From the NCBI GenBank assembly GCA_024698345.1, contig JAILRH010000122.1, forward strand, positions 1-41,183: a DNA stretch of 41,183 nt, in the 5' to 3' direction. The first letter of the stretch is position 1. Every line of letters starts with the position of its first letter. The DNA comes from Lachnospiraceae bacterium (GTDB taxonomy: Bacteria > Bacillota > Clostridia > Lachnospirales > Lachnospiraceae). The notes under the pieces are model-generated. The model did not search any database. It saw only the letters and a list, made by a program, of their open reading frames with translations, and had not been told where the DNA came from. This document shows positions 8,701 to 16,304 of the stretch, in pieces. The translations under genes were made by a program, and so were the position numbers.

Positions 8701-10386
8701 AAAGATTTCAAACTCCGCATTTACTTCCGGTGTCACAATACCCGCAAAACCGTTACTCATACCCTTGATAATCGAAACATCACCTGTTACAACATCTTCA
8801 TCCAGTCTCTTTTCAACCACATTGTACTCAACCGAAAATTTCTTTCCGTCTGTATCTATCGAATAAACCTTGTCATTCTTCACATAACCTGTCGGAGCTG
8901 TTATTTCTTTAAGATAAAGATTAGTTCCGCATCTGTAATACTTTGTACTAAACTTGCACTTATCATCTGTCGTGTACTTATCAAGTAACTTTGTGCAACC
9001 ACTGTCGGAATATACGCCGTAAACTGCGCCCTTAAGGGATGCATCACCCTGTGTTACACTGCCCGTTTCGGAATCAACTTTTACAGCCTCTATTCTGACC
9101 TTTTTATAGTTATCCTTTAATACAGGCTTATAAGCTAGTGAATAATTACCGTAAGTTTCATCTGCTGTCTCAGGCCACTTGTCATTGACTTTGGTCCATG
9201 AATCAGCTTTAGTAAGCGTAATTGTAATCTTATTAGCTGTCTGCTCAACAACCTTGTCTGCTCCGGTTTCAACAGTAAATGATTCCAACAAATTGTCATT
9301 GTTAGCATCAATTTCTTCGATTACATATGTGTTACTGATTTTATCTATCTGACTGTTAATATCAGCATTGGCAAGTTTCTCCGCACTTGCTTTCGTAAGA
9401 TCTGATGCATAACTGTAGCCTTTATCATCCCAATCTGCTTTCAGTTTCTTCTTATCATCGCCTGTCATCTTTTCTAAATCATTGTCAGCTATGTAGTAAT
9501 ACTTTTTAGCCTGCAACTTATAAGTGAACCTGAAAGTAATGACACCTTTTGAGTCAGTCAAAACTGTCTGATTAAATCTGGTTGCATTACTGTCAACATC
9601 ATCCGATACCGCATCACCCCAACCGTTATATTTGTATGAATCCAATTCTTTAACATTCTTAACGGTAAACTTGAACTTAACCTGTGATATAGGCTTTCCG
9701 TCTTCATCATTCTTATTAAGAGTTATTCTCTGACGATAAGCCTCTGTCTTTGTAAGACTCTTAGGTCTATAAGAAATGTCCATACCTGTAATCTGCATTA
9801 AAGTCTGAACTTCATCTTCGTCTGTCTTTTCAGAATATTCCCAAGTTACAATTTCACAACTTACCTTTCCACTGATATCAAAGATATCTGAATAAATAGA
9901 GTCGTCTTTGTAATAATTGGTATTATCCTTGACCTGCTTAATTACATCCTTTAACTGATCTTCGCTTGTCCTGTTTTCCTCAATACTCCAGATAAGACTC
10001 TGAGCATACACCCAGGCTTTATTTGAGTATTTCTTCTTTACTGCATACCAGTATCCAACCTTAGCCTTTAAGGCAGTTTTTGTCGAACTGCTGTCAGATG
10101 AAATTGTGCTTGTCTTTGCTTTGTACACATAGCCGGTATGGCAAGCTAGTCCCAAGTCCAGACAAAATACATCCACATCATCAATCTGCGTTTTAAGCCA
10201 GTTACCCTTTTCGCTCTTATTGCCGATTTTGACCTCTCCAAGCTCTCCGAGCGACTCAAGGCTTGCCGTCCCCTTATCTCCGTCTTTAATGTCCGCGTAA
10301 GTGACATTCATATTGCTAAGTGTTAACGAAACGAGTAAAAGCCACTCAAGCACCATAGAAATAATTCTTTTTGATTTACCTTTCAT
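5764..10386 (-). CDS. Large thioester / Cna-B surface adhesin
   Basis: A 1540-residue cell-wall protein. It has a signal peptide (residues 1-31), then a thioester-type domain with Cys75 in 'DVFCLDLG' and Gln129 in 'YAQSLIWSIEEN', the pair that forms an internal Cys-Gln thioester in Gram-positive adhesins. A long series of Cna-B/SpaA-like beta domains follows, each ending in motifs such as 'YVLTEKRPAEGF' or 'YTFKEVDAPENY'; the last four are clear repeats built on 'ELPGCELEITHKESGEV'. The C-terminus is a sorting signal, TPQTG (1500-1504), a hydrophobic helix and a basic tail. Ribosome binding site GGAGGAAAAGA. It is followed, with overlap, by its sortase. Probably a host- or cell-binding stalk. 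Confidence 0.93.
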   Translation of the reverse strand: MKGKSKRIISMVLEWLLLVSLTLSNMNVTYADIKDGDKGTASLESLGELGEVKIGNKSEKGNWLKTQIDDVDVFCLDLGLACHTGYVYKAKTSTISSDSSSTKTALKAKVGYWYAVKKKYSNKAWVYAQSLIWSIEENRTSEDQLKDVIKQVKDNTNYYKDDSIYSDIFDISGKVSCEIVTWEYSEKTDEDEVQTLMQITGMDISYRPKSLTKTEAYRQRITLNKNDEDGKPISQVKFKFTVKNVKELDSYKYNGWGDAVSDDVDSNATRFNQTVLTDSKGVITFRFTYKLQAKKYYYIADNDLEKMTGDDKKKLKADWDDKGYSYASDLTKASAEKLANADINSQIDKISNTYVIEEIDANNDNLLESFTVETGADKVVEQTANKITITLTKADSWTKVNDKWPETADETYGNYSLAYKPVLKDNYKKVRIEAVKVDSETGSVTQGDASLKGAVYGVYSDSGCTKLLDKYTTDDKCKFSTKYYRCGTNLYLKEITAPTGYVKNDKVYSIDTDGKKFSVEYNVVEKRLDEDVVTGDVSIIKGMSNGFAGIVTPEVNAEFEIFLASAGSYDKAKNTERDILKTDITGYAKSKKMPYGTYVVHQTVGAANTEKCPDFYVNVTEHGKTYHYLLNNPEFTAYLKIVKKDSRTHQTVLKSGTTYQIYSVDKDGKETIVTQIHSNGNAIEKVDKFVTDDTGEIITYQKLKAGTYKVYEVEGPKGYKVNTKPVTVVIDSNSYKTMKDADGNDYLYAEVEYYNSETYGRFTVNKTGMVLDDSPDTPQNAETIPMVSQNTPIMSLSANIEDNNTQNDTDELQEKDEKEQSRVIINPFNYKEMTLKNVVFELVAREDIMSQDNQGTVLYKKDSVVATITTGKSAVFNNPIKGICKSKLNADGTVTLDVPLGEYTLNEVKTAYGYVLPDPASWDLSFRWDNKNDEYVLDVSENTTDGTVNVHNDLVSTKISLEKKDSKNEKPIADAVFGFYSKDDIYDVYGNVVVKADEKICDVTTDKDGKASIPFDVPVMDEEYGQSDDNEANLNSGDYYFKEESVSDSYFISEEPHFVHLEYVDQNTAEVTADVTVLEDQTEVIVDKMMIASSKEVEGCHLKITDTEGNEIISWITGDKNSIKLNENLTELGYSNVYVEVAESSADNSKIDALNAITIHGLLHDKEYVLSETKPADGFVTASDITFMIKQKVEAAEFTQEVLIKNGDEFKSCEENKVVMYDDVTKVEISKLMIASSLELPGCELEITHKESGEVIDSWTSTDKPHLIENIFVVGETYVLTEKRPAEGFVTAESIEFTVADTGEVQSVKMEDDTTKLEFSKVSITDGVELPGCKLKVTDKETGEVIDKWTSTEATHVVEGKYVANKTYILSETKPADGFATATDVEFTVKDDGTIQKVKMTDDTTKIEFSKFASDTKKQLEGAKYEVYDSKGKKVYKFTTGKKAELIEGVLKVGETYTFKEVDAPENYKLADDVKIKVKDTGKVQKLKAVDARIPVVPDTPQTGIYNNCLKVALIALFALMLMICWSCLHINRKGKHEKN

Positions 10387-10407
10387 TCTTTTCCTCCAAC
10401 TTCCATA

Positions 10408-10456
10408 AAAAAAGAGACACCAAAAACATATAAAACATTTTTGGCGTCTCTTTTTT
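10408..10456 (-). terminator. Terminator between CAP gene and adhesin gene
   Basis: An inverted repeat of 19 positions (AAAAAAGAGAC.CCAAAAA and its complement, one G-U pair on the minus strand) with a 10-base loop and U-runs on both sides. It lies just after the CAP gene stop and 20 bases before the adhesin start, so it ends or attenuates transcription entering the adhesin-sortase unit from upstream. It could act in both directions. Confidence 0.85.
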
Positions 10457-10469
10457 ATAATAAAAATTC

Positions 10470-11366
10470 TTATTTAATTGCTTCTGTCAGATTGCTATCT
10501 AAATCGCTGTCACAAAAAACTGCAGCAAAATATGTCTGCTTGCCGTTCCAATAACAAGCGATTGCACCGGATTTGTAATTGAAATCCTTAAGGTTCAAAT
10601 AATGACCGGGACTATTTTTCCATGTATTCATAACATGTTTGTAATCGCCCTGACCTGTTGCAATATTCTCACCCGTAATGTAGTACGAATTACATGTGAA
10701 TCCATCTTCTTCATACTCATATTCCAAGCCGTTAACTCCATATTCTTTAGATAAAACATCTAAAGCCGTAGCATCCAACTTATCATGGCTGAAATCTTTT
10801 GATATGTCTTTAGCTCTTTTCAAAGCAACCTTATAAGCAGCCTCGCTCCATATCAATTCCTTCGACCCAGCATCTCTTCTCATTTTATTTTGAAGAACAA
10901 ATGCCTGCTCAGCAACATATCGGTCGTAGAATTTCTTTATTCGTCCTTTGGAATTTCTCTTTGCAACAAGTTTTTTAGTCGTAAACTTAACAGTTTTACT
11001 CCATGCACCATACTTTCTTCCATCCAAACCGTCTGTATACGTTCTGATTCGAACTTTAAGTTTGTCTTTCTTTAACATATTGGCAAATGAGTAATGAGTC
11101 TTCTTCGTTCGTTTAACAACTCTCCACCTTTTGCTTGCCACACCGTAAACGGATATCTCATAACCTGTGACATTATCTGACTTATCCCACGATAATCTTA
11201 TAGCTTTATTATATTTGATTTTGGATTCTACTCTTTTATAGGAGCCGGATATTGTATGTTTCTTTACGGAACGTACCTTATCATCTGCATTAACATTTGA
11301 TATACTCATACTTAGTATCGACAAACATACAGTTAAAAATATTGCTTTATTTAGAACCTTCTTCAT
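10470..11366 (-). CDS. Secreted FN3-CAP domain protein
   Basis: I place the start at 11366 ('MKKVLNKAIFLTVCLSILS', 298 residues) because it begins a signal peptide and follows AAAGGATTGGTCATT; the 28 codons upstream belong to a structured leader. After the signal peptide (about 1-27) comes a fibronectin type III-like domain ('AIRLSWDKSDNVTGYEISVY' to 'GRKYGAWSKTVKF') and a C-terminal CAP/SCP domain with 'QNKMRRDAGSKELIWSEAA', 'FSHD', 'GENIATG' and 'WKNSPGHYLNLKD'. Bacterial CAP proteins are extracellular and of mostly unknown activity. No sorting signal, so it is released or held non-covalently. Confidence 0.88.
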   Translation of the reverse strand: MKKVLNKAIFLTVCLSILSMSISNVNADDKVRSVKKHTISGSYKRVESKIKYNKAIRLSWDKSDNVTGYEISVYGVASKRWRVVKRTKKTHYSFANMLKKDKLKVRIRTYTDGLDGRKYGAWSKTVKFTTKKLVAKRNSKGRIKKFYDRYVAEQAFVLQNKMRRDAGSKELIWSEAAYKVALKRAKDISKDFSHDKLDATALDVLSKEYGVNGLEYEYEEDGFTCNSYYITGENIATGQGDYKHVMNTWKNSPGHYLNLKDFNYKSGAIACYWNGKQTYFAAVFCDSDLDSNLTEAIK

Positions 11367-11371
11367 AATGA

Positions 11372-11472
11372 CCAATCCTTTCTGAAAGAGCAGGATTAGC
11401 CCTTGTATCATGGCGTAATCCGCTCTTCGCGGTTTCGGAGCATGACACACGTATAAACCGTTGGTTCACGTG
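11372..11472 (-). promoter_or_regulatory. Structured leader upstream of the CAP gene
   Basis: Read on the minus strand, three hairpins follow each other. The first (11448-11472) pairs CACG..AACC with GGTT..CGTG. The second (11404-11449) has a 9-bp stem TGTGTCATG/CATGATACA (one G-U) and contains an inner CCGC-GAAGA-GCGG hairpin (11420-11432). The third (11372-11399) pairs CTAATCC with GGATTGG and takes in the CAP ribosome binding site AAAGGATTGG. The first and second overlap by two bases and could compete. This looks like a cis-acting RNA controlling CAP translation; I do not recognise a known riboswitch or ribozyme class. Confidence 0.55.
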
Positions 11473-11482
11473 GTCTGTTCAT
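11408..11482 (-). CDS. 24-residue peptide within the structured leader
   Basis: A short frame with an excellent ribosome binding site (AGGAGGATCAAC before ATG). It starts 'MNRPREPTVYTC', is rich in Arg, and ends at a TGA inside the second hairpin of the leader. It is either a leader peptide whose translation opens or closes the hairpins ahead of the CAP gene, or a genuine small protein. The strong ribosome binding site in front of such a short frame is the main support. Confidence 0.5.
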   Translation of the reverse strand: MNRPREPTVYTCVMLRNREERITP

Positions 11483-11502
11483 GTTGATCCTCCTGTATTA
11501 AA

Positions 11503-11655
11503 TTATACCCTTGCAAATGATAATAATAAACTTGTAATAACAGTTGTTGCTATAAGTATTGTCTTCAATAAAAATGCAACTACTGCAAGTCCAAATTTTA
11601 AAATATCAATTGCAAACAAAATTAATAACGTAAATGATTTACAAATACCCTTCAT
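11503..11655 (-). CDS. 50-residue hydrophobic membrane peptide
   Basis: A short frame beginning 'MKGICKSFTLLILFAID' and running through two hydrophobic stretches separated by a Lys (about residues 8-30 and 32-47). It begins one base before the stop of the ParR-like gene, with GGTGAG as ribosome binding site, so it is read in the same transcript. It resembles the tiny membrane proteins frequent in Clostridia conjugative elements, but I cannot name a family. A membrane anchor for another protein or a small toxin are possibilities. Confidence 0.6.
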   Translation of the reverse strand: MKGICKSFTLLILFAIDILKFGLAVVAFLLKTILIATTVITSLLLSFARV

Positions 11656-11656
11656 A

Positions 11657-12040
11657 TCACTCACCATCTTCCCATGCTTGAATCATAGAATCTAAAGCTC
11701 TTTCTGCCTCTTCGTTTGATTCAACCTTCGGTTCAGCTGCAATCCCCTTATTGCAGGAATCCGACGTAATCAGACTCAAGACTTCCCTTTGAACCTCTAT
11801 CATAATCTCTTGCTTTAAGTGTTCGATATCCAAAGAACTAAGTTTTGTTGATTCTGCTTTTTCCAACGTCTGAATCTCATTCCCCTTTATGAAATCCAGA
11901 TAATGCAAAATAGCATCCGCTATAAACTTGTTCTTGGAACCGTACTTCTTCACTTCATCACTTTTAAGGAACTCATATGCTCTAATATGCTCCGGGTTAT
12001 CAGGGCGAAATCTGAAAGTAACATAAAGCCCTTTATCCAT
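11657..12040 (-). CDS. ParR-like partition adaptor / repressor
   Basis: A 127-residue protein immediately downstream of parM (9-base gap). The N-terminus 'GLYVTFRFRPDNPEHIRAYEFL' followed by 'GSKNKFIADAILHYLDFI' has the strand-helix-helix pattern of ribbon-helix-helix DNA-binding proteins; the rest is acidic and probably helical, the part that would contact ParM filaments. ParR proteins bind centromere-like repeats, load ParM filaments and repress their own operon. The assignment rests on fold pattern and neighbour rather than direct similarity, so it is moderately sure. Confidence 0.7.
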   Translation of the reverse strand: MDKGLYVTFRFRPDNPEHIRAYEFLKSDEVKKYGSKNKFIADAILHYLDFIKGNEIQTLEKAESTKLSSLDIEHLKQEIMIEVQREVLSLITSDSCNKGIAAEPKVESNEEAERALDSMIQAWEDGE

Positions 12041-12049
12041 CTAATCACC

Positions 12050-12955
12050 CTATCTTTCAATTGATTTTTTCATTAAAAGCTCATACCCTTTCGCATTTGC
12101 GCATATGTCTAACTTATAAGTGATATTAGGCGAATTAATATTTGCGTATCTTTTGATTATTGTAGCTCCACCACCAACAAAAGTTATTCTGTCTCTTTCA
12201 ACGTTTATTCCGTTTTCAAGTAATACCTTAAGTATTTTATTCACATAATCAGTTATTACTTTTTTGATAACAATAACAACCTTCTGTGGTAATGTACTTT
12301 CTCCGGTAATCATAATCTCTCTGATATCGAGTTCATCGATTTCATATCCAAACTGACGTACACATTCTTTGTTTACAGCACTAATACATGAAATAACACC
12401 TTGATTTAAGGTAATACAGTCTGCTTCCGAATATGTGTAATTGACAATAGGAATAATATCCAATGTCAAAGACCCCAAATCAACCACATACTGCTTTCTC
12501 TTGTAATTTGCTATATCTGATACTATAGCGCTGTAAGCCTGTGGGAAAACACTAATTTTTTCAATATGTATATGATATAACTGACCTTCAAATTTAAATG
12601 AAATATCACTTTTTCTCATCATATACTTTTTAATTTGATCTTTTTCAGCTCCAAACCTGGCAGGAGCAACTCCAATTGCCAAATATATATCAGCAGACCT
12701 AAGTCCTCTGAACTTTAATTCTTTGGCAATTGAAACCAGCGTTAAAAGATAAAAATTATCATCTTCTGTTTTATCAGTTCTAAGTCCCATTCTTTCTGAT
12801 GTTAAAGAATAATATTTCCCGTCAACTTCCAAAATATTGTCAGTTAATGCCGGTTGAGTGCTTACCTCTGCAATTGCAGTTGGAAAACAAGTATTTGCAC
12901 TCTTTTGATTACCATGTCCGGTATCAATTCCTAAAACTACTTTTTTATTGGTCAT
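12050..12955 (-). CDS. parM: ParM/StbA-like actin-family segregation ATPase
   Basis: A 301-residue actin-fold protein. The phosphate 1 loop is 'VVLGIDTGHGNQKS' (residues 5-18), a second phosphate loop is 'YVVDLGSLTLDIIPI', and the adenosine region is 'ITFVGGGATIIKRY' near the C-terminus. ParM polymerises with ATP and pushes sister plasmids apart; on conjugative elements it stabilises the excised, replicating circle. It is paired with the ParR-like gene just downstream, and preceded by a 23-residue peptide whose TGA stop overlaps its ATG. The upstream palindrome at 13100-13114 is a candidate operator. Confidence 0.87.
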   Translation of the reverse strand: MTNKKVVLGIDTGHGNQKSANTCFPTAIAEVSTQPALTDNILEVDGKYYSLTSERMGLRTDKTEDDNFYLLTLVSIAKELKFRGLRSADIYLAIGVAPARFGAEKDQIKKYMMRKSDISFKFEGQLYHIHIEKISVFPQAYSAIVSDIANYKRKQYVVDLGSLTLDIIPIVNYTYSEADCITLNQGVISCISAVNKECVRQFGYEIDELDIREIMITGESTLPQKVVIVIKKVITDYVNKILKVLLENGINVERDRITFVGGGATIIKRYANINSPNITYKLDICANAKGYELLMKKSIER

Positions 12956-13023
12956 ATATTTTCTACCTCTTCTTTCTTTTTTATTTGAAAAGATATGAAG
13001 AGTATTAGTGTAAGGTATTCCAT
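12952..13023 (-). CDS. 23-residue hydrophobic leader peptide of parM
   Basis: A short frame with a strong ribosome binding site (GGGAGGTTCCAGAACA before ATG). It starts with a hydrophobic segment 'MEYLTLILFISFQI' and ends in a charged 'KKKEEVENI' tail. Its TGA stop overlaps the parM ATG, and parM has a poor ribosome binding site of its own, so parM is probably translated by coupling to this peptide. Whether the peptide has its own role is unknown. Confidence 0.55.
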   Translation of the reverse strand: MEYLTLILFISFQIKKKEEVENI

Positions 13024-13069
13024 TGTTCTGGAACCTCCCTATGTAAAAAAGTCTACACTATATCAAATA

Positions 13070-13114
13070 ATTATATAAGCGACCTTTCTTTGATTTCCGT
13101 ATCCTTTAAGGATA
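13070..13114 (-). promoter_or_regulatory. parM promoter region with palindromic operator
   Basis: The minus strand has a perfect -10 box TATAAT (13070-13075) but no good -35 box. A 15-base perfect palindrome TATCCTT-T-AAGGATA (13100-13114) sits at the -35 side, a natural place for autoregulation by the ParR-like protein. A 12-base inverted repeat (AAAAGATATGAA at 12988, TTCATATCTTTT at 13130) brackets the region. The rest of 13115-13240 is AT-rich with no gene. Confidence 0.5.
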
Positions 13115-13242
13115 AGATTATCAATACCATTCATATCTTTTGATTTTTCACGGGTAGAATCTGGACTTTGTTGCTTTGTTTATTGGTTACAAAATAATTA
13201 GATTTGGATTATTGGATTTTAAAATGAATATTAGAAAAAATG

Positions 13243-13281
13243 AAAAAAAGGGAAGCAAGCCTTTAAAAAACTTACTTCCCT
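13243..13281 (-). terminator. ppdK terminator
   Basis: The stem GGGAAGCAAG/CTTACTTCCC (13250-13280, one mismatch) is followed on the minus strand by a run of seven U. It lies 150 bases after the ppdK stop and marks the end of chromosomal transcription next to the mobile element. Confidence 0.85.
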
Positions 13282-13429
13282 TATTAAGAACTAAATTGTA
13301 ATTTTGACTGTTATATCAGTCCATCTGTTCACCTTTTTCATATTTACATCGGTTTTCTTGTATTTTTCCAAGTAGTCCTTTGTAATTACGAAAGTTCCCA
13401 ATTCTATTGGGGGTATCGAGTGAATCAGA

Positions 13430-16072
13430 TTATTTCGTACAATCTGCGATTGCAGCCTGAGCAGCAGCAAGTCTAGCGATAGGTACACGGAATGGTGAAC
13501 ATGATACATAGTCAAGACCAATCTTATGGCAGAATTCTACTGAAGATGGATCTCCACCGTGCTCACCACAGATTCCTACGTGAAGGTTTGGATTAACTGG
13601 CTTTCCAAGTTTGATAGCCATTTCCATTAACTTACCAACACCAACCTGATCTAACTTAGCAAATGGATCGTTCTCGAAGATCTTGTTGTCATAGTAAGCA
13701 TCTAAGAACTTACCAGCATCATCTCTTGAGAATCCGTATGTCATCTGTGTTAAGTCGTTAGTACCGAAGCAGAAGAAGTCTGCCTGTGTAGCGATCTGAT
13801 CAGCTGTAAGAGCAGCTCTTGGGATCTCGATCATAGTACCAACTTCGTACTCAAGGTTTGCACCTGCAGCAGCGATTTCAGCATCAGCTGTAGCAACTAC
13901 TATATCCTTAACGAATTTTAATTCTTTTGTATCACATGATAATGGAATCATGATCTCTGGTTTTACATTCCAGTCAGCGTGAGCCTTCTGAACTTCGATA
14001 GCTGCACGAATAACAGCCTTTGTCTGCATCTTAGCGATTTCTGGATAAGTTACAGCAAGACGAAGTCCTCTGTGACCCATCATTGGGTTGAATTCGTGAA
14101 GTGAAGAGATAAGAGCCTTGATATCTTCTACAGATTTGCCCTGAGAATCAGCAAGTTTCTTGATATCATCTTCTTCTGTTGGAACGAACTCATGAAGTGG
14201 AGGATCAAGGAATCTGATAGTAACTGGGTTACCTTCAAGTGCTTCGTAAAGAGCCTTGAAATCTCCCTGCTGATATGGAAGGATCTTTTCAAGTGCTGCT
14301 TCTCTTTCCTCTACTGTATCTGAACAGATCATTTCTCTGAATGCTGCAATTCTGTCTTCTTCGAAGAACATATGCTCTGTACGGCAAAGACCAATACCTT
14401 CAGCACCGAGTTCTCTAGCCTTCTTAGCGTCAGCTGGAGTATCTGCATTTGTTCTAACTTTAAGCTTTCTGAACTTGTCAGCCCAAGCCATAACACGTCC
14501 GAACTCACCTGCGATCTGAGCATCTACTGTTGGGATAAGTCCAGCGTAGATGTTACCTGTTGTACCATCGATAGAGATTTCAGCACCTTCTTCGAATGTT
14601 ACACCAGCAAGTGTGAACTTCTTGTTTTCTTCATCCATGTTGATGTCTCCACAACCAGATACACAACATGTACCCATACCACGGGCAACAACGGCAGCGT
14701 GTGATGTCATACCACCACGAACTGTAAGGATACCCTGAGCAGCCTTCATACCTGTGATATCTTCTGGAGATGTCTCAAGTCTTACAAGAACTACCTTTTC
14801 TCCTCTGTCAGCCCAAGCTACAGCGTCATCAGCTGTAAATACAACCTTACCACAAGCAGCTCCCGGAGATGCTCCAAGACCTTTTCCAAGTGGAGTTGCA
14901 GCCTTTAATGCAGCAGCGTCGAACTGTGGATGAAGTAATGTATCAAGGTTACGTGGGTCGATCATAGCAACAGCTTCTGCTTCTGTCTTATGTCCTTCAT
15001 CAACAAGGTCACAAGCAATCTTAAGAGCAGCTGGAGCTGTTCTCTTACCGTTACGACACTGTAACATGTATAACTTCTTGTTTTCTACTGTAAATTCCAT
15101 ATCCTGCATGTCATGGTAGTGGTTCTCAAGAATATCACATACTTTGATGAACTCAGCGTATGCATCTGGGAACTGCTTCTCCATCTCTGCGATTGGCATT
15201 GGTGTACGAACACCGGCAACAACGTCTTCACCCTGTGCGTTGATGAGGAACTCACCCATAAGCTTGTTCTCACCTGTAGCAGGATCTCTTGTAAATGCAA
15301 CACCTGTACCAGACTGGTCATTTAAGTTACCAAATACCATAGGCATTACGTTTACGGCTGTACCCCATGAGTAAGGGATATCGTTGTCTCTTCTATATAC
15401 GTTAGCACGTGGGTTATCCCATGACTTAAATACTGCTTCGATAGCAAGCTTTAACTGCTCTACAGGATCAGATGGGAAGTCCTGTCCTAACTGATTCTTG
15501 TATTCAGCCTTGAACTGCTGAGCAAGTTCTTTAAGATCGTCAGCTGTAAGGTCTACATCATACTGAACACCTTTCTTTTCTTTCATCTCGTCGATGAGCT
15601 GTTCGAAGTACTTCTTACCAACTTCCATAACTACATCAGAGAACATCTGGATAAATCTTCTGTATGAGTCATATACAAAACGAGCAAATGTAGGATCTGG
15701 ATTTCCTTTGATCATTGCTTCAACAACTTCGTCATTTAAACCAAGATTAAGGATTGTATCCATCATACCTGGCATTGATGCTCTAGCACCTGAACGAACA
15801 GATACTAATAATGGATTCTGAAGATCACCGAATTTCTTTCCGTTAACTTCTTCCATCCATTTTACACCTTCCATAGCCTGTGCCATGATTTCGTCGTTAA
15901 TCATACGACCATCTTCATAATACTGTGTACATGCCTCTGTTGTAATTGTGAAACCCTGTGGTACTGGAAGACCGATTTCTGTCATCTCAGCAAGGTTAGC
16001 GCCCTTACCACCGAGTAAGTTACGCATGGACATGTTACCTTCAGCAAAGGTATAAACCCATTTGTTTGCCAT
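13430..16072 (-). CDS. ppdK: Pyruvate, phosphate dikinase
   Basis: This 880-residue cytosolic enzyme interconverts pyruvate, ATP and phosphate with PEP, AMP and PPi. All three parts are present: the N-terminal ATP-grasp region (from 'GNMSMRNLLGGKGANLAEM'), the central phosphohistidine domain with catalytic His458 in 'GGMTSHAAVVARGMG', and the C-terminal PEP/pyruvate barrel ending in 'VGICGEHGGDP' with the catalytic Cys. Length is as usual for the family. It is a single-gene unit with ribosome binding site AGGAGG, an extended -10 promoter about 145 bases upstream, and a terminator downstream. Codon use is more biased than its neighbours, fitting high expression in a glycolytic anaerobe. Confidence 0.98.
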   Translation of the reverse strand: MANKWVYTFAEGNMSMRNLLGGKGANLAEMTEIGLPVPQGFTITTEACTQYYEDGRMINDEIMAQAMEGVKWMEEVNGKKFGDLQNPLLVSVRSGARASMPGMMDTILNLGLNDEVVEAMIKGNPDPTFARFVYDSYRRFIQMFSDVVMEVGKKYFEQLIDEMKEKKGVQYDVDLTADDLKELAQQFKAEYKNQLGQDFPSDPVEQLKLAIEAVFKSWDNPRANVYRRDNDIPYSWGTAVNVMPMVFGNLNDQSGTGVAFTRDPATGENKLMGEFLINAQGEDVVAGVRTPMPIAEMEKQFPDAYAEFIKVCDILENHYHDMQDMEFTVENKKLYMLQCRNGKRTAPAALKIACDLVDEGHKTEAEAVAMIDPRNLDTLLHPQFDAAALKAATPLGKGLGASPGAACGKVVFTADDAVAWADRGEKVVLVRLETSPEDITGMKAAQGILTVRGGMTSHAAVVARGMGTCCVSGCGDINMDEENKKFTLAGVTFEEGAEISIDGTTGNIYAGLIPTVDAQIAGEFGRVMAWADKFRKLKVRTNADTPADAKKARELGAEGIGLCRTEHMFFEEDRIAAFREMICSDTVEEREAALEKILPYQQGDFKALYEALEGNPVTIRFLDPPLHEFVPTEEDDIKKLADSQGKSVEDIKALISSLHEFNPMMGHRGLRLAVTYPEIAKMQTKAVIRAAIEVQKAHADWNVKPEIMIPLSCDTKELKFVKDIVVATADAEIAAAGANLEYEVGTMIEIPRAALTADQIATQADFFCFGTNDLTQMTYGFSRDDAGKFLDAYYDNKIFENDPFAKLDQVGVGKLMEMAIKLGKPVNPNLHVGICGEHGGDPSSVEFCHKIGLDYVSCSPFRVPIARLAAAQAAIADCTK

Positions 16073-16215
16073 TAATTTTTCCTCCTAAAACTTTAGTATT
16101 TTTATGTTATGAATTGTTGGATGGCTCCATTAACAATTCATATCGTCTAATATATGTCTTCCACCCGGTTTTAAGTAAACAAGCCTATTACTCACTAAAA
16201 CAAGCAAAACGGCTC

Positions 16216-16224
16216 ATTATAACA
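16216..16224 (-). promoter_or_regulatory. Extended -10 promoter of ppdK
   Basis: TGTTATAAT on the minus strand is an extended -10 box (TGN-TATAAT), with only a weak TGCTTG at the -35 position. Transcription from about 16209 would give a leader of roughly 135 bases before ppdK. The remainder of the 333-base gap to the GH30 gene contains only that gene's terminator. Confidence 0.6.
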
Positions 16225-16304
16225 CCATACCCGCATGCAAGCACACATAATAGATTATAACATACCAATAATTATAGTCAAGGCAAAAAGTATCAGCATA
16301 ATCC

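Noticed and set aside
11366-11450. Longer CAP protein starting at 11450
   Set aside because: The extra 28 residues precede a signal peptide and lie in the structured leader; the ATG at 11366 has a ribosome binding site.
11372-11472. Hammerhead-type ribozyme (a CGAAAC string is present)
   Set aside because: No CUGAUGA core lies in the right place and the stems do not form the three-way junction.
14329-15374. Several antisense and out-of-frame reading frames inside ppdK
   Set aside because: They follow the strong codon bias of ppdK and have no ribosome binding sites; the sense gene is complete and certain.
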